Of a stretch of 27,874 bases of DNA, positions 1-8,714 are shown in pieces. The DNA comes from Borrelia hermsii DAH (GTDB lineage: Bacteria > Spirochaetota > Spirochaetia > Borreliales > Borreliaceae): assembly GCF_023035675.1 (NCBI RefSeq), contig NZ_CP073145.1, forward strand, positions 1-27,874. The letters are read 5' to 3'. The notes under the pieces were generated by a model that worked only from the letters and a program-made list of their open reading frames with translations, did no database searches and had not been told where the DNA came from. Position numbers and translations under genes: made by a program. Each line of letters opens with the position of its first letter. Position 1 is the first letter of the stretch.

Positions 1-22
1 TAGTTTAGTTGATATTAGTATA
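1..22. other. Left hairpin telomere (candidate)
   Basis: The first 22 bases end in TTAGTATA, with TAGTATA at 16-22. That is the conserved 'box 3' of Borrelia telomeres, which normally lies 14-17 bases from the hairpin tip. The box 1 region is atypical (TAGTTTAG rather than TATAAT). Being at base 1 of the window, it fits the resolved end of a linear plasmid. Telomere resolvase ResT would act on it in trans. Confidence 0.62.
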
Positions 23-124
23 AATCCCTTTATAAAAAACCCATACAAATACTAAGATCTCTTTGAAATTATTATGTCAACTACTTATAGACATTATTAA
101 ATATAAAGCAAGGACTCACTCTCA
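23..124. other. Left subtelomeric non-coding DNA
   Basis: This AT-rich stretch lies between the telomere and the stop codon of the lipoprotein gene. Bases 56-84 (AGATCTCTTTGAAATTATTA and onward) resemble, in inverted orientation, the sequence just inside the right telomere (AGATTCTTTGAATTATAATA). This is a weak subtelomeric inverted repeat. No gene is visible. Confidence 0.4.
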
Positions 125-1321
125 TTATTTGGCAAATATCTTCAAATATGATTCTTTCAATTCTATTCCTCTTTGTTTCACAATATTAACCGCTCTAATA
201 ACATGCTCATCATTTACAATTTTATTCAACATATAATAAACATCTTCTTTAGTGCTACTGCTAATATTTTTCTTTAAAGCCACACATTCTAGAATATTAA
301 AAATCACATTTCTAACTAGCTCTAACATTGTTAAATATTTAGCTAACCGTTTATTCATATCAACAAGCTCTTCCATAGTCACTTTAGAATCAAACTCTTT
401 CCTTGAATTAGACTTAACAAAATCCCTAGGTATAATCTTACTATCTATAGGAAGGTAATAATTACTATAAAGTTGTTTTACAAAAACAGATCCAACATCC
501 CTCATCATATCATTTATCATCTTAAGAAATTTAATAACAATATTATTGTATTTATGGCCTACTGCAAACTTACAAGGCAACGAAGAACATTCGCTCCTCA
601 ATTTATTCACACTAAATACCAACGCATAAATAAAATCTCGATGATATTGAAAAGCCATATAAATATATTCATCATTCATCTCATTAGGTTGCATTAGTTC
701 CTCGTCTAATACCTTAGCAAAAGTCACATATGGATAAGTATCAGCAGCACGATAAGGGCGCGACTTAAGCTTTTTAAAATACAAAGCATGTGTATGATAA
801 TAGTTTTGTTTATAGTTAAAAACATCTTTATATATTCCGTCAAATTGATTTATAGATTCTTCTTTCGTTTTTACGTCGCTGGGCCCTCCTTCTGATAACA
901 ACCACTCCCAATCTAATCCTTCTCCATACTCATCAAGACCTATCAGATTTGATACCCATTCTTTATATACAGGTTCACACTTTTGTAACACTGGTGTTAA
1001 TGCGTTTTCTTCGCTTTTAACCTCAGCAGGAAGAGGAGATAAAAGTCCAGCTACATCTTCGCTTTTAACTTCAGAAGGAAGGGGAGATGAAGGTCCAACT
1101 ACATCTTGCTCTCCTGGCTTTTCTCCTTCCTGTATTTCATTAACTAAAGGAATCGGTATCTCTCTATCTATAACAACTAATGGGACGATTGGTATCTTGA
1201 TTCCTTTACCTTCTAACTTATTGCTAATTATTATTTTCTCTGGTTTAACTTTGCTTTCTTCTGTATCTTGATAACAATTTATTATCAACACACTCAACAA
1301 TACCATACTTACTCTTACCAT
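125..1321 (-). CDS. Surface lipoprotein, 398 aa, unknown function
   Basis: The start is ATG at 1321 with GGGAG about 8 bases upstream. The N-terminus is a short basic/hydrophobic signal ending in VLIINC, a spirochetal lipobox with Cys16 as the lipidated residue, so the mature protein should be membrane anchored and probably surface exposed. Residues about 75-110 hold two imperfect copies of an SPLP-(S/A)EVKSE segment in a Pro/Glu-rich linker. The rest (about 115-398) looks alpha-helical. It is the gene nearest the left telomere. The membrane/winged-helix gene lies 53 bases upstream on the same strand and may share its transcript. I do not recognise the family. It could be a host-interaction lipoprotein rather than a phage gene. 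Confidence 0.85.
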   Translation of the reverse strand: MVRVSMVLLSVLIINCYQDTEESKVKPEKIIISNKLEGKGIKIPIVPLVVIDREIPIPLVNEIQEGEKPGEQDVVGPSSPLPSEVKSEDVAGLLSPLPAEVKSEENALTPVLQKCEPVYKEWVSNLIGLDEYGEGLDWEWLLSEGGPSDVKTKEESINQFDGIYKDVFNYKQNYYHTHALYFKKLKSRPYRAADTYPYVTFAKVLDEELMQPNEMNDEYIYMAFQYHRDFIYALVFSVNKLRSECSSLPCKFAVGHKYNNIVIKFLKMINDMMRDVGSVFVKQLYSNYYLPIDSKIIPRDFVKSNSRKEFDSKVTMEELVDMNKRLAKYLTMLELVRNVIFNILECVALKKNISSSTKEDVYYMLNKIVNDEHVIRAVNIVKQRGIELKESYLKIFAK

Positions 1322-1374
1322 ATAAATTTCTCCCTTTTATACTATTTCTTTATTGGGATAACTATTATTAATTA

Positions 1375-2604
1375 TTACTTCAGCACATCATCAACTTTAA
1401 GCATCAATCTTTGTTTATCTCTTAGAACCAAACCTCTATTCATTAAGTCCGATAAATAATTCCTTATTCTATAATAAGATAAATTCGTATCTTTCTTAAT
1501 TTCCCTCAAAGGCTTTATAGTGCGCTTATCATCTTCTAAATTAGATGCAATAAACTCAAGTGATTCATCAACTCTTTTAAACGGTTTTTTATTCTTTTCT
1601 AAACTAGGGATTCGACTACCTTGTATCTTTTTAGCCTTACTTCTTGTAGGCAATGGGACAGAGTGTAATAACTTTTGTTCATAAAACTTGTGATAAGCAT
1701 TATGTATTATACAGAATGCCATTGCTAAAAATATATCTAGACAAACAGACAACAATAATAATGAATAAACAAAAATTATATTCAGATAATCATCTCTAGC
1801 AATAACAACTGATGTTCCATTTAAAACATTAGCCGCTTTAATGCGATTATTATTTACAGCTGTTGTTTCAATCAAATTACCAAGCTTGAAACGCAAATCC
1901 CTTAAAGATTGTAAATATTCATCCCTTTGACTAAATAAAGCCTTATTTTCTCTGCTCGCATTTTCAATTTCTCTCATGTAATCTTGCTTCATAGTTTTAT
2001 ATGTAAAGTCCAAATTCAAGTGCTTATTCTTGGCAAATTCTATACGATCATTGTTATTCTTAATCTTAACATCAATACTAGCTATTTCACCCTCAATTAT
2101 CCGCTCTTTATCAGAAAGTAGCCTGCGCATAGCTTCCTCTTTTTCACTTTGACTTTTTTTAACGCTCAAAATAGTATCCCTAATAGTATCTTCAAACATC
2201 AAACTAAAGAAACTCTCAAAACTCATCCATGAACTTACAGACTGTGTTACAAGCCCTATCACTAGTAATACAAATATTGCCACTCTCTCTAAGCGCGCAA
2301 ACACTGAAGCCTTAACAATATCCTCCACTACACGCTTCCTTAGTAAGGACAGAAAATACAATAATATTGAAGATGGTACCATTATAATGACTATTGTAAA
2401 TGACAGCGTGTGATATAATTTAGCATTACTGCCAACATTATAACTTGCAAATCCTCTATGAGAATGCACCACATTGAAGAAAAATAAAAAGAGAGCAAAC
2501 ATTATCAACCAAATGTTGCGAATAAAAAATTCAAAATTAAGTTTCCAAGAATCTAGAATGCTAAACTCAACATTAATATCTTTTTTATCGTCTCTACTTA
2601 TCAT
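1375..2604 (-). CDS. Four-helix membrane protein with coiled coil and C-terminal winged helix
   Basis: I place the start at ATG 2604, with AGAGGGG upstream; a TTG directly before it would add one residue. Hydrophobic helices lie at about residues 29-47, 66-88, 108-128 and 274-302. A charged coiled coil fills about 140-250 between helices 3 and 4. The last 65 residues resemble a winged helix: NLSYYRIRNYLSDLMNRGLV is a recognition-helix-like stretch, followed by a short beta wing. An even number of helices puts the winged helix on the same side as the N-terminus, presumably the cytoplasm. A TATAAT box at 2623-2628 lies between the 19-bp array and this gene, so the array borders its promoter. 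The layout suggests a membrane-tethered DNA-binding protein. The winged helix is inferred from pattern only. Confidence 0.85.
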   Translation of the reverse strand: MISRDDKKDINVEFSILDSWKLNFEFFIRNIWLIMFALFLFFFNVVHSHRGFASYNVGSNAKLYHTLSFTIVIIMVPSSILLYFLSLLRKRVVEDIVKASVFARLERVAIFVLLVIGLVTQSVSSWMSFESFFSLMFEDTIRDTILSVKKSQSEKEEAMRRLLSDKERIIEGEIASIDVKIKNNNDRIEFAKNKHLNLDFTYKTMKQDYMREIENASRENKALFSQRDEYLQSLRDLRFKLGNLIETTAVNNNRIKAANVLNGTSVVIARDDYLNIIFVYSLLLLSVCLDIFLAMAFCIIHNAYHKFYEQKLLHSVPLPTRSKAKKIQGSRIPSLEKNKKPFKRVDESLEFIASNLEDDKRTIKPLREIKKDTNLSYYRIRNYLSDLMNRGLVLRDKQRLMLKVDDVLK

Positions 2605-2622
2605 CAAAGCCCCTCTATTCTA

Positions 2623-2628
2623 ATTATA
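2623..2628 (-). promoter_or_regulatory. -10 box upstream of membrane/winged-helix gene
   Basis: Read on the minus strand this is TATAAT in the context GGTAATATAATTAG, about 20 bases before the start codon. No good -35 hexamer is present at 17 bases. The position directly beside the repeat array is the notable point. Confidence 0.4.
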
Positions 2629-2669
2629 TTACCACACAACTAACCAATTTTACATACCCTTGACTACTT

Positions 2670-3916
2670 GTGATGAAATACTTAAACTGTGATGAAATAC
2701 TTAAACTGTGATGAAATACTTAAACTGTGATGAAATACTTAAACTGTGATGAAATACTTAAACTGTGATGAAATACTTAAACTGTGATGAAATACTTAAA
2801 CTGTGATGAAATACTTAAACTGTGATGAAATACTTAAACTGTGATGAAATACTTAAACTGTGATGAAATACTTAAACTGTGACGAAATACTTAAACTGTG
2901 ATGAAATACTTAAACTGTGATGAAATACTTAAACTGTGACGAAATACTTAAACTGTGATGAAATACTTAAACTGTGATGAAATACTTAAACTGTGATGAA
3001 ATACTTAAACTGTGATGAAATACTTAAACTGTGATGAAATACTTAAACTGTGATGAAATACTTAAACTGTGATGAAATACTTAAACTGTGATGAAATACT
3101 TAAACTGTGATGAAATACTTAAACTGTGATGAAATACTTAAACTGTGATGAAATACTTAAACTGTGATGAAATACTTAAACTGTGATGAAATACTTAAAC
3201 TGTGATGAAATACTTAAACTGTGATGAAATACTTAAACTGTGATGAAATACTTAAACTGTGACGAAATACTTAAACTGTGATGAAATACTTAAACTGTGA
3301 TGAAATACTTAAACTGTGATGAAATACTTAAACTGTGATGAAATACTTAAACTGTGATGAAATACTTAAACTGTGATGAAATACTTAAACTGTGATGAAA
3401 TACTTAAACTGTGATGAAATACTTAAACTGTGACGAAATACTTAAACTGTGACGAAATACTTAAACTGTGATGAAATACTTAAACTGTGATGAAATACTT
3501 AAACTGTGATGAAATACTTAAACTGTGACGAAATACTTAAACTGTGATGAAATACTTAAACTGTGATGAAATACTTAAACTGTGATGAAATACTTAAACT
3601 GTGATGAAATACTTAAACTGTGATGAAATACTTAAACTGTGATGAAATACTTAAACTGTGATGAAATACTTAAACTGTGATGAAATACTTAAACTGTGAT
3701 GAAATACTTAAACTGTGATGAAATACTTAAACTGTGATGAAATACTTAAACTGTGATGAAATACTTAAACTGTGATGAAATACTTAAACTGTGATGAAAT
3801 ACTTAAACTGTGATGAAATACTTAAACTGTGATGAAATACTTAAACTGTGATGAAATACTTAAACTGTGATGAAATACTTAAACCGTGATGAAATACTTA
3901 AACTGTGACGAAATAC
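2670..3916. repeat. Tandem array, 65.6 copies of a 19-bp repeat
   Basis: The unit is GTGATGAAATACTTAAACT. It runs without a single insertion or deletion for 1,247 bases: 65 full copies, plus 12 bases of a 66th. The only variants are a T-to-C change (GTGACG) in seven units, including the last partial one, and one AAACCG unit near 3883. Every frame contains stop codons, so it encodes no long protein. There are no spacers, so it is not a CRISPR array. It separates two minus-strand genes that both encode coiled-coil membrane proteins. Possible roles are a centromere-like or ParB-type binding array, a regulatory array, or a neutral expansion. Confidence 0.97.
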
Positions 3917-3931
3917 AAATCGCTGCCTCTA

Positions 3932-4648
3932 CTAAGAAATTCCTAAATATTTTCCTAAAGACACAAATAATTGTGCTACAAAATATGACGCAGCAAGCGC
4001 AGCAATAACCGTCAAAGACGAAATTAACTGCCCCTTAAATCCTAACCTGCTCTCAATCAAAGTCAATCGAGAATTGATTTGTACTAAATCAGTTTTAACA
4101 ACCTCTATCTTTTCATCAAGCTTATCTACCCTAGCATCAAGTTTATCTATCTTCTCATTAAGTCTAGACTCTACTCTATCTATCTTTTCATCAAGCTTAT
4201 CTACCCTAGCATCAAGTTTATCTATCTTCTCATTAAGTCTAGACTCTACTCCTTCTATCTTCTCATTAAGTCTAGACTCTACTCCTTCTATCTTCTCATT
4301 AAGTCTAGACTCTACTCCTTCTATCTTCTCATTAAGTCTAGACTCTACTCCTTCTATCTTCTCATTAAGTCTAGACTCTACTCCTTCTATCTTCTCATTA
4401 AGTCTAGACTCTATTCCTTCTATCTTCTCATTTAAATCATTCCTGAATATATTTATCTTGTCATCTAAATAGTGAAAATTATCCAACATTCTATCTTGAA
4501 AAATATCAAACTTTTCTTCAAGAACATAATAACTAATAATCTGACCATCAAATGTCACACTATGATAATCTTTCTTAACTCTCTCAGGCCTAACTGCACT
4601 CTTAGCTATCTCTTCATCATTTACTTGTTCTTTTTCTGCAACACCCAT
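3932..4648 (-). CDS. Coiled-coil repeat membrane protein, Bdr-like architecture
   Basis: 238 aa; start ATG 4648 with GAGG upstream. Residues 1-65 are a charged unique region. Residues about 70-180 are tandem 11-residue repeats (RLNEKIEGVES, five close copies plus variants), then two copies of KLDARVDKLDEKID. These predict a long coiled coil. A hydrophobic segment near residues 205-227 ends the protein and should anchor it in the inner membrane. The architecture (unique N-terminus, KID-type coiled coil, C-terminal anchor) matches Bdr proteins, but the N-terminus differs from the classical Bdr at 26047. It lies downstream of the late-operon terminators, so it is probably expressed separately. 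The function is unknown. Confidence 0.88.
   Translation of the reverse strand: MGVAEKEQVNDEEIAKSAVRPERVKKDYHSVTFDGQIISYYVLEEKFDIFQDRMLDNFHYLDDKINIFRNDLNEKIEGIESRLNEKIEGVESRLNEKIEGVESRLNEKIEGVESRLNEKIEGVESRLNEKIEGVESRLNEKIDKLDARVDKLDEKIDRVESRLNEKIDKLDARVDKLDEKIEVVKTDLVQINSRLTLIESRLGFKGQLISSLTVIAALAASYFVAQLFVSLGKYLGIS
4117..4428 (-). repeat. 33-bp in-frame tandem repeats within coiled-coil gene
   Basis: The 33-bp units encode RLNEKIEGVES, and a second unit type encodes KLDARVDKLDEKID. Units are nearly identical at nucleotide level, so copy number probably varies between strains by slippage. Confidence 0.9.
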
Positions 4649-4727
4649 ATTTAACCTCGATTAATTCTTTACATTCTAACTAATTATAACATATCAAGCT
4701 TCAATTACTAATTGACTCTTTTCAAAA

Positions 4728-4763
4728 GAATAAGGCCAGTAACCAAAGTTACTGGCCTTATTC
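4728..4763. terminator. Perfect 16-bp stem-loop after the tape-measure gene
   Basis: The arms GAATAAGGCCAGTAAC and GTTACTGGCCTTATTC flank a 4-base loop. This is the most stable hairpin in the window and sits about 110 bases past the end of the late operon. On the minus strand it is followed by TTTTGAAAAG, a short U-tract. It most likely ends late transcription. Confidence 0.75.
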
Positions 4764-4771
4764 AGGGTGTA

Positions 4772-4804
4772 ACACAGTAAGGATAATAAATTATCTTGCT
4801 GTGT
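4772..4804. terminator. Second stem-loop after the tape-measure gene
   Basis: ACACAG...CTGTGT and GATAAT...ATTATC arms form a bulged stem of about 15 base pairs. It lies directly upstream (in late transcription) of the perfect hairpin at 4728-4763, forming a tandem terminator or an RNA 3'-end stabiliser. Confidence 0.55.
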
Positions 4805-4870
4805 ACAAATAATATTATATCCATAATTTCAAAAAAGTCAATTGATTTTCTCGATTGTTTAAATATTTTT

Positions 4871-7800
4871 CTATTCAGCCATCCTAAAACTCATTGAATG
4901 CTCCCGAGCTTTAAGCATACGCACAAGCTTATCGGCATCCAAAACATCACCATTGAAATTGTAATTATTAATAATTACTTGTCCCTTACCATTTCCTTCA
5001 CTTTTTTGTATTTTATTAATTTCCTCTGCAATAATTCTTGCCTCAAGATTACGCAAATTTTCATCAATTGGCGCTGGAGTTACTCTTACAAGCTCGCTCT
5101 GGCCCATCTCACTAGTCATCAGTCCTGCACCAGGCATATATGTTGGTCTTGTAGTCTTAAACCGGGCACCTTTGCGTGCAAGTTTAATTTCCTGCACAGA
5201 GCCTGCAGATTTTACTTTTGCTATTCTCTTTAATATCTCGTCTAATACTCCTTGAGCACGCTCTAAATCACTAGCTTTGCTCCAGTACCAATTATATGAA
5301 TTTACTTTATCAACTTCTGCCTGGGCCTTAATTCGCTCCCCTTCAAGATTTTCAAGTTTACGATGACGTTCCCCTTCAATCTTTTTAGAATCTTCTGCCT
5401 TAGTTATTGCTTCACTCTCTTGTTGTCTTTTAGTTTTATACTCACTCTCTACTTGTGCAATCCGTTTTTGAAACTCCTCACCAGATATTTGCCCCTTACT
5501 TTGTGCCTGCTTCAAAAATTCAATCTCTTTACTATATTGGTCATCAAGCTCTCCTAACTTCTCTTTTCTCATTGCAATCTCACGATCAAAACCTTCTTCA
5601 AGACGAACAAGTGCAACCTCGCTTTGTTTAGCTAGTTCCTCTAAATCCTTGTCACGACGCTCTTCAATCTCTTTAATTCTTTGCTCTTCAAGTCCCTTGA
5701 AAATACCCACAGCAAAACTTAAAGTAGCTGAAGCCATTGCTCCCCAAGGGCCCATACTTGCTATCATGTCTTTTGATACATCAAATAATGACTGAGTAAG
5801 GGTATCTGCACCCTTAATACCTGCTACAACATTTTTTCCTAAATCTTCAGTAACAACTTTATTTACAACACCCGAAAGACTTTCTAATAGTGAGACAAAA
5901 TTATCACGTAAACCTCCTGCCACCTTTTCGGATTGACTTGCAATTTGAAGCAAAGTATTTTTATTTGATTCATTAAGTTTTGCAAATTCTCCCTTATGCG
6001 ACTCTGCAAAATCACGGTAAAGTTTATTAATCTCAGCTTGCATATCAGCACTAGCCTTTTCTCTCTCGGCTAAAGGACGCATCATGACTTCAAACTGCAT
6101 TGAAATGACCCTTTGTTGCAAATCTTTGTGTGCCTCTACAAATCTTCGGTCAGTAGCAGTCTTACTAAATTCATTAACCCCCTTCTGCAGTGCCGTTAGC
6201 AAATTTTTATTTGATTCATTAAGAGACCGGAAACTTGATAAATACTTATCAACAAATGCTTTTTGCTTTTCATTAATAGTATTAGCAAGTTTTTTCATTG
6301 CTTCCTCTTGGGCTTCATATGGAAGCATCAAAATCTCTCTATTAAGTCTTGCTATTTCATCTTGCAAATCCTTGTGTTCATTTACAAAACCGAAATTAGA
6401 CTTTGCAAAATTATTTACATCTCTCTCAACATTGGCAAGTGTTTTTTGATTCTCAGCGGTTAGCGAGTCAAAACTTGCACCATACTTAGCAATAAATGCC
6501 TTATTTTTAGCATTAATTATAGATTCTAAGCGACGGGTGGCTTTTTCTTGCTCTTCCAAAGGTTTTAAAGCCACTTCTCTTTGCATTTTAAAAATCTGAT
6601 TTTGCAAATCTGCATAGTCTGAAATCATTTGTTTATTGAAATCATTTATTGCGGTTGAATCATATTTCTTCTCTCTCTCCTTCTCAGTCTTTTTATCATC
6701 AAGAAGATCTTTTAAAGAATCCTCTTTGCTTAGACCTAATATTTTAGACATTTTGTCCCAAATATTACTTGCCAAATTTGCAACTTTTTCAAAAAGCTTA
6801 ACAATTGGATCAAATGCGGTTCTAAATCCTTCAACAAATTTACCAGAAACATAAACTACAAGCTCTGTTAACTTATCAAAAAGAGTAATTACTGCTGAAG
6901 TTACTTTTATAAGAGGCTCCAGAAGACCTACAATTAGCCATTGCTTCATCTTCTCAAAACCTATCATAAGAGGTTCAAGCGCCTTCCCAAGCTCTAGAAA
7001 CAGTTTTTCACTCATTTTCGAAGTTTGAAGCTGGACATCTGCTAAAGTTTTTGCTTCACGAGCAGTATTGCCATAAAATTTACCACCCTCACTTGTAGCC
7101 CTTTTTAAGGCGCCGCTTAATTCTTCAAATCCAAGCTTACCCTCACTTGCCATCTTGAACAAAGACTTGCCTGCTACTCCCGCCTCTTCTGCCAAGATAT
7201 CAGTAATATCAACTCCAGCATCACGAAGGGACTCAAGGTCCTCTAATGCAATCCTATTGCTAGATTCTACTTTAGAGTACACTTCAGCTAACTTCTCAAG
7301 CCCTTCGCTACTACCTCCTGCAGCCTCTCCAAACATACGCATTCGCTCACTAACTTCAGAAGCAGTTGCCCCATAAGAGAGCATGGTTTTAGCTGCATTA
7401 TTTATAGCTTCACCAGTAAACAAGGTCTCCTCACCAAAAACCCTCATATCATCAGCTAAGACTTTCCCAACATCAACATCACCCAACATATTAGAAAAGA
7501 CACCAACCTCTTCATTAAAGGAGGCCACAGAACCCAGAGCACCTGTAAATATTCCCGAAATAGTTGAACTTATCTTTTCAAGTGTTTTTACAATTAATGT
7601 TATTGGCAACACACTTGATACCATTCTCTCTAAAGCATCTGCTGCCCCTTGAGCAAACCCTTTTACATTAACTAAACCCTTACCAACACCTTTCAAAGTA
7701 CTCCTTAGAGTCTTGATGTTCTTAGTTTTATCACCAACACCTCCAATTGAGTCTGCAAGTTTTTTGAAGTTCTTTCCCATCTTATCAGCATTTGAAATCA

Positions 7801-7984
7801 AAGCGTCATAAACAACATTAACGCCCGCTCCAGTCTTAGCAGCACTCTCTAATTTTGATTTCAAATCCTTTAGACTTTCAAATTTTTGTTCTGCAATCTT
7901 TGCAAGAGCACTAGATATCGCATCTAATTTAGCCTCATTACTAGTAGCAATTGACAAAGGAACTATAATCTCCTCAAGTGTCAT
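4871..7984 (-). CDS. Phage tail tape measure protein
   Basis: 1037 aa, the longest gene, and the last of the late operon. ATG 7984 overlaps the preceding stop (ATGA). Residues about 130-330 carry the TP901-type tape-measure core (SFNEEVGVFSNMLGDVDVGK onward, then the LFTGEAINNAAKTMLSYGA and IALEDLESLRDAGVDI stretches). Hydrophobic segments follow around 345-400. Residues about 457-690 hold three imperfect repeats of 80 and 82 residues, each beginning near (A/K)DLQ. Another hydrophobic stretch (about 740-765) precedes a long charged coiled coil to the C-terminus. By the known rule of about 0.15 nm per residue, the tail would be roughly 150 nm. Its role is to set tail length and form the DNA channel. 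Position after the chaperone pair is standard for siphophages. Confidence 0.93.
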   Translation of the reverse strand: MTLEEIIVPLSIATSNEAKLDAISSALAKIAEQKFESLKDLKSKLESAAKTGAGVNVVYDALISNADKMGKNFKKLADSIGGVGDKTKNIKTLRSTLKGVGKGLVNVKGFAQGAADALERMVSSVLPITLIVKTLEKISSTISGIFTGALGSVASFNEEVGVFSNMLGDVDVGKVLADDMRVFGEETLFTGEAINNAAKTMLSYGATASEVSERMRMFGEAAGGSSEGLEKLAEVYSKVESSNRIALEDLESLRDAGVDITDILAEEAGVAGKSLFKMASEGKLGFEELSGALKRATSEGGKFYGNTAREAKTLADVQLQTSKMSEKLFLELGKALEPLMIGFEKMKQWLIVGLLEPLIKVTSAVITLFDKLTELVVYVSGKFVEGFRTAFDPIVKLFEKVANLASNIWDKMSKILGLSKEDSLKDLLDDKKTEKEREKKYDSTAINDFNKQMISDYADLQNQIFKMQREVALKPLEEQEKATRRLESIINAKNKAFIAKYGASFDSLTAENQKTLANVERDVNNFAKSNFGFVNEHKDLQDEIARLNREILMLPYEAQEEAMKKLANTINEKQKAFVDKYLSSFRSLNESNKNLLTALQKGVNEFSKTATDRRFVEAHKDLQQRVISMQFEVMMRPLAEREKASADMQAEINKLYRDFAESHKGEFAKLNESNKNTLLQIASQSEKVAGGLRDNFVSLLESLSGVVNKVVTEDLGKNVVAGIKGADTLTQSLFDVSKDMIASMGPWGAMASATLSFAVGIFKGLEEQRIKEIEERRDKDLEELAKQSEVALVRLEEGFDREIAMRKEKLGELDDQYSKEIEFLKQAQSKGQISGEEFQKRIAQVESEYKTKRQQESEAITKAEDSKKIEGERHRKLENLEGERIKAQAEVDKVNSYNWYWSKASDLERAQGVLDEILKRIAKVKSAGSVQEIKLARKGARFKTTRPTYMPGAGLMTSEMGQSELVRVTPAPIDENLRNLEARIIAEEINKIQKSEGNGKGQVIINNYNFNGDVLDADKLVRMLKAREHSMSFRMAE

Positions 7985-8220
7985 TTACCTATACTCTCAT
8001 TTTCAAGTTTTTTGATGTAAAGATTAAGTTCATTCAAAACAAGCACAAACCAATAATTTTGCTCAAAAAGGCCCCCTTGATTGGGAAGGCTACCAACACT
8101 TCTTGAAAGCAATGCCTGATTTATAAGGTGCATTAAGGGTTTCTCATTATGCTTAATCCAATTAATTTCATTTTTCATTTCTTGTAAAAATTCATCTTTT
8201 ATTTGCTCTGAAAACTTCAA
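7981..8220 (-). CDS. T-like extension of tail assembly chaperone (expressed by frameshift)
   Basis: 79 codons follow an apparent TTG start that has no Shine-Dalgarno sequence (upstream is TACCCCATAGCA). The frame is open back to the slippery site at 8271, so I read this as the T domain of a G-GT fusion rather than an independent gene. It ends with TGA overlapping the tape-measure ATG. The sequence is helical and charged, with no recognised motif. The T domain in other phages binds the tape measure and recruits tube subunits. Confidence 0.7.
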   Translation of the reverse strand: MKFSEQIKDEFLQEMKNEINWIKHNEKPLMHLINQALLSRSVGSLPNQGGLFEQNYWFVLVLNELNLYIKKLENESIGK

Positions 8221-8222
8221 TG

Positions 8223-8714
8223 CTATGGGGTAATAGTCTCGTTTGGCAATATAGTGCAGGGCAAGCTCGACTTTTTTGAAGCACCCTCCACCTTTAAGGT
8301 ATCAGACACATTGTAAATTTCCACTGCCAAGTTTGATAACATATCTTGCAAAAGCACAGCATCCTTCTCAACTATTTCTTTAGTTACAAGATTACCACTC
8401 TGGTCAAATAGTCCTCTAAATCCTACAACATTATCTTTCCAAATTTTTTTTACAAATTCCATCTGTTGATTTGTTACATCTAAAGCTACCCTAGGATCAA
8501 CTTCTTTGGTAGAATTTTTGGTTAATTTTTGGAGTAATTCAATTTGAAGAACCTTGATCTTTTCAATAAATCCATAATTTACACCCTCAAGTATTACAAA
8601 TGCTTCCTCACTATCCTTTTCATTAACAGTATGAGCCACATTTCCTTTTTTTCTTATATAATCTGGAATATAAGGCAACTCAATACGCCCTGACAAATTA
8701 ACATTAATCACCAT
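8223..8714 (-). CDS. Tail assembly chaperone (G-like)
   Basis: 163 aa. ATG 8714 has a strong GAGGAGGTGAT site upstream. It sits between the tail-tube genes and the tape measure, the invariant place for this chaperone. Residues Ser146-Lys147-Lys148 are encoded by TCA AAA AAG, a slippery heptamer in the correct phase, 15 codons before the normal stop. Most ribosomes should make this short form and a minority the fusion. No sequence match to a known G protein is claimed; identification rests on position, size and the frameshift site. Confidence 0.8.
   Translation of the reverse strand: MVINVNLSGRIELPYIPDYIRKKGNVAHTVNEKDSEEAFVILEGVNYGFIEKIKVLQIELLQKLTKNSTKEVDPRVALDVTNQQMEFVKKIWKDNVVGFRGLFDQSGNLVTKEIVEKDAVLLQDMLSNLAVEIYNVSDTLKVEGASKKSSLPCTILPNETITP
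8271..8277 (-). promoter_or_regulatory. -1 programmed ribosomal frameshift site A AAA AAG
   Basis: The heptamer is read TCA AAA AAG in the zero frame, exactly the X XXY YYZ phasing of the E. coli dnaX site. Upstream on the mRNA, AAAGGTGGAGGG (8284-8295) is a Shine-Dalgarno-like sequence 7-10 bases before the heptamer, a known stimulator in bacterial -1 shifts. I see no strong downstream stem-loop. The -1 frame is open from here to 7981. Confidence 0.8.

Noticed and set aside
2670..3916. CRISPR array
   Set aside because: Units are contiguous 19-mers with no spacers and no cas genes are present.
4074..4472. Plus-strand reading frame of Ser/Leu repeats
   Set aside because: It is the antisense shadow of the 33-bp coiled-coil repeats of the real minus-strand gene; it has no ribosome site.
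5363..7652. Several plus-strand frames opposite the tape measure
   Set aside because: Short shadows of a long coding region; no start signals or plausible products.
7981..8220. Independent 79-aa gene
   Set aside because: The start is TTG without a ribosome site, and the frame is open back to a canonical -1 slippery site; a frameshift extension explains it better.
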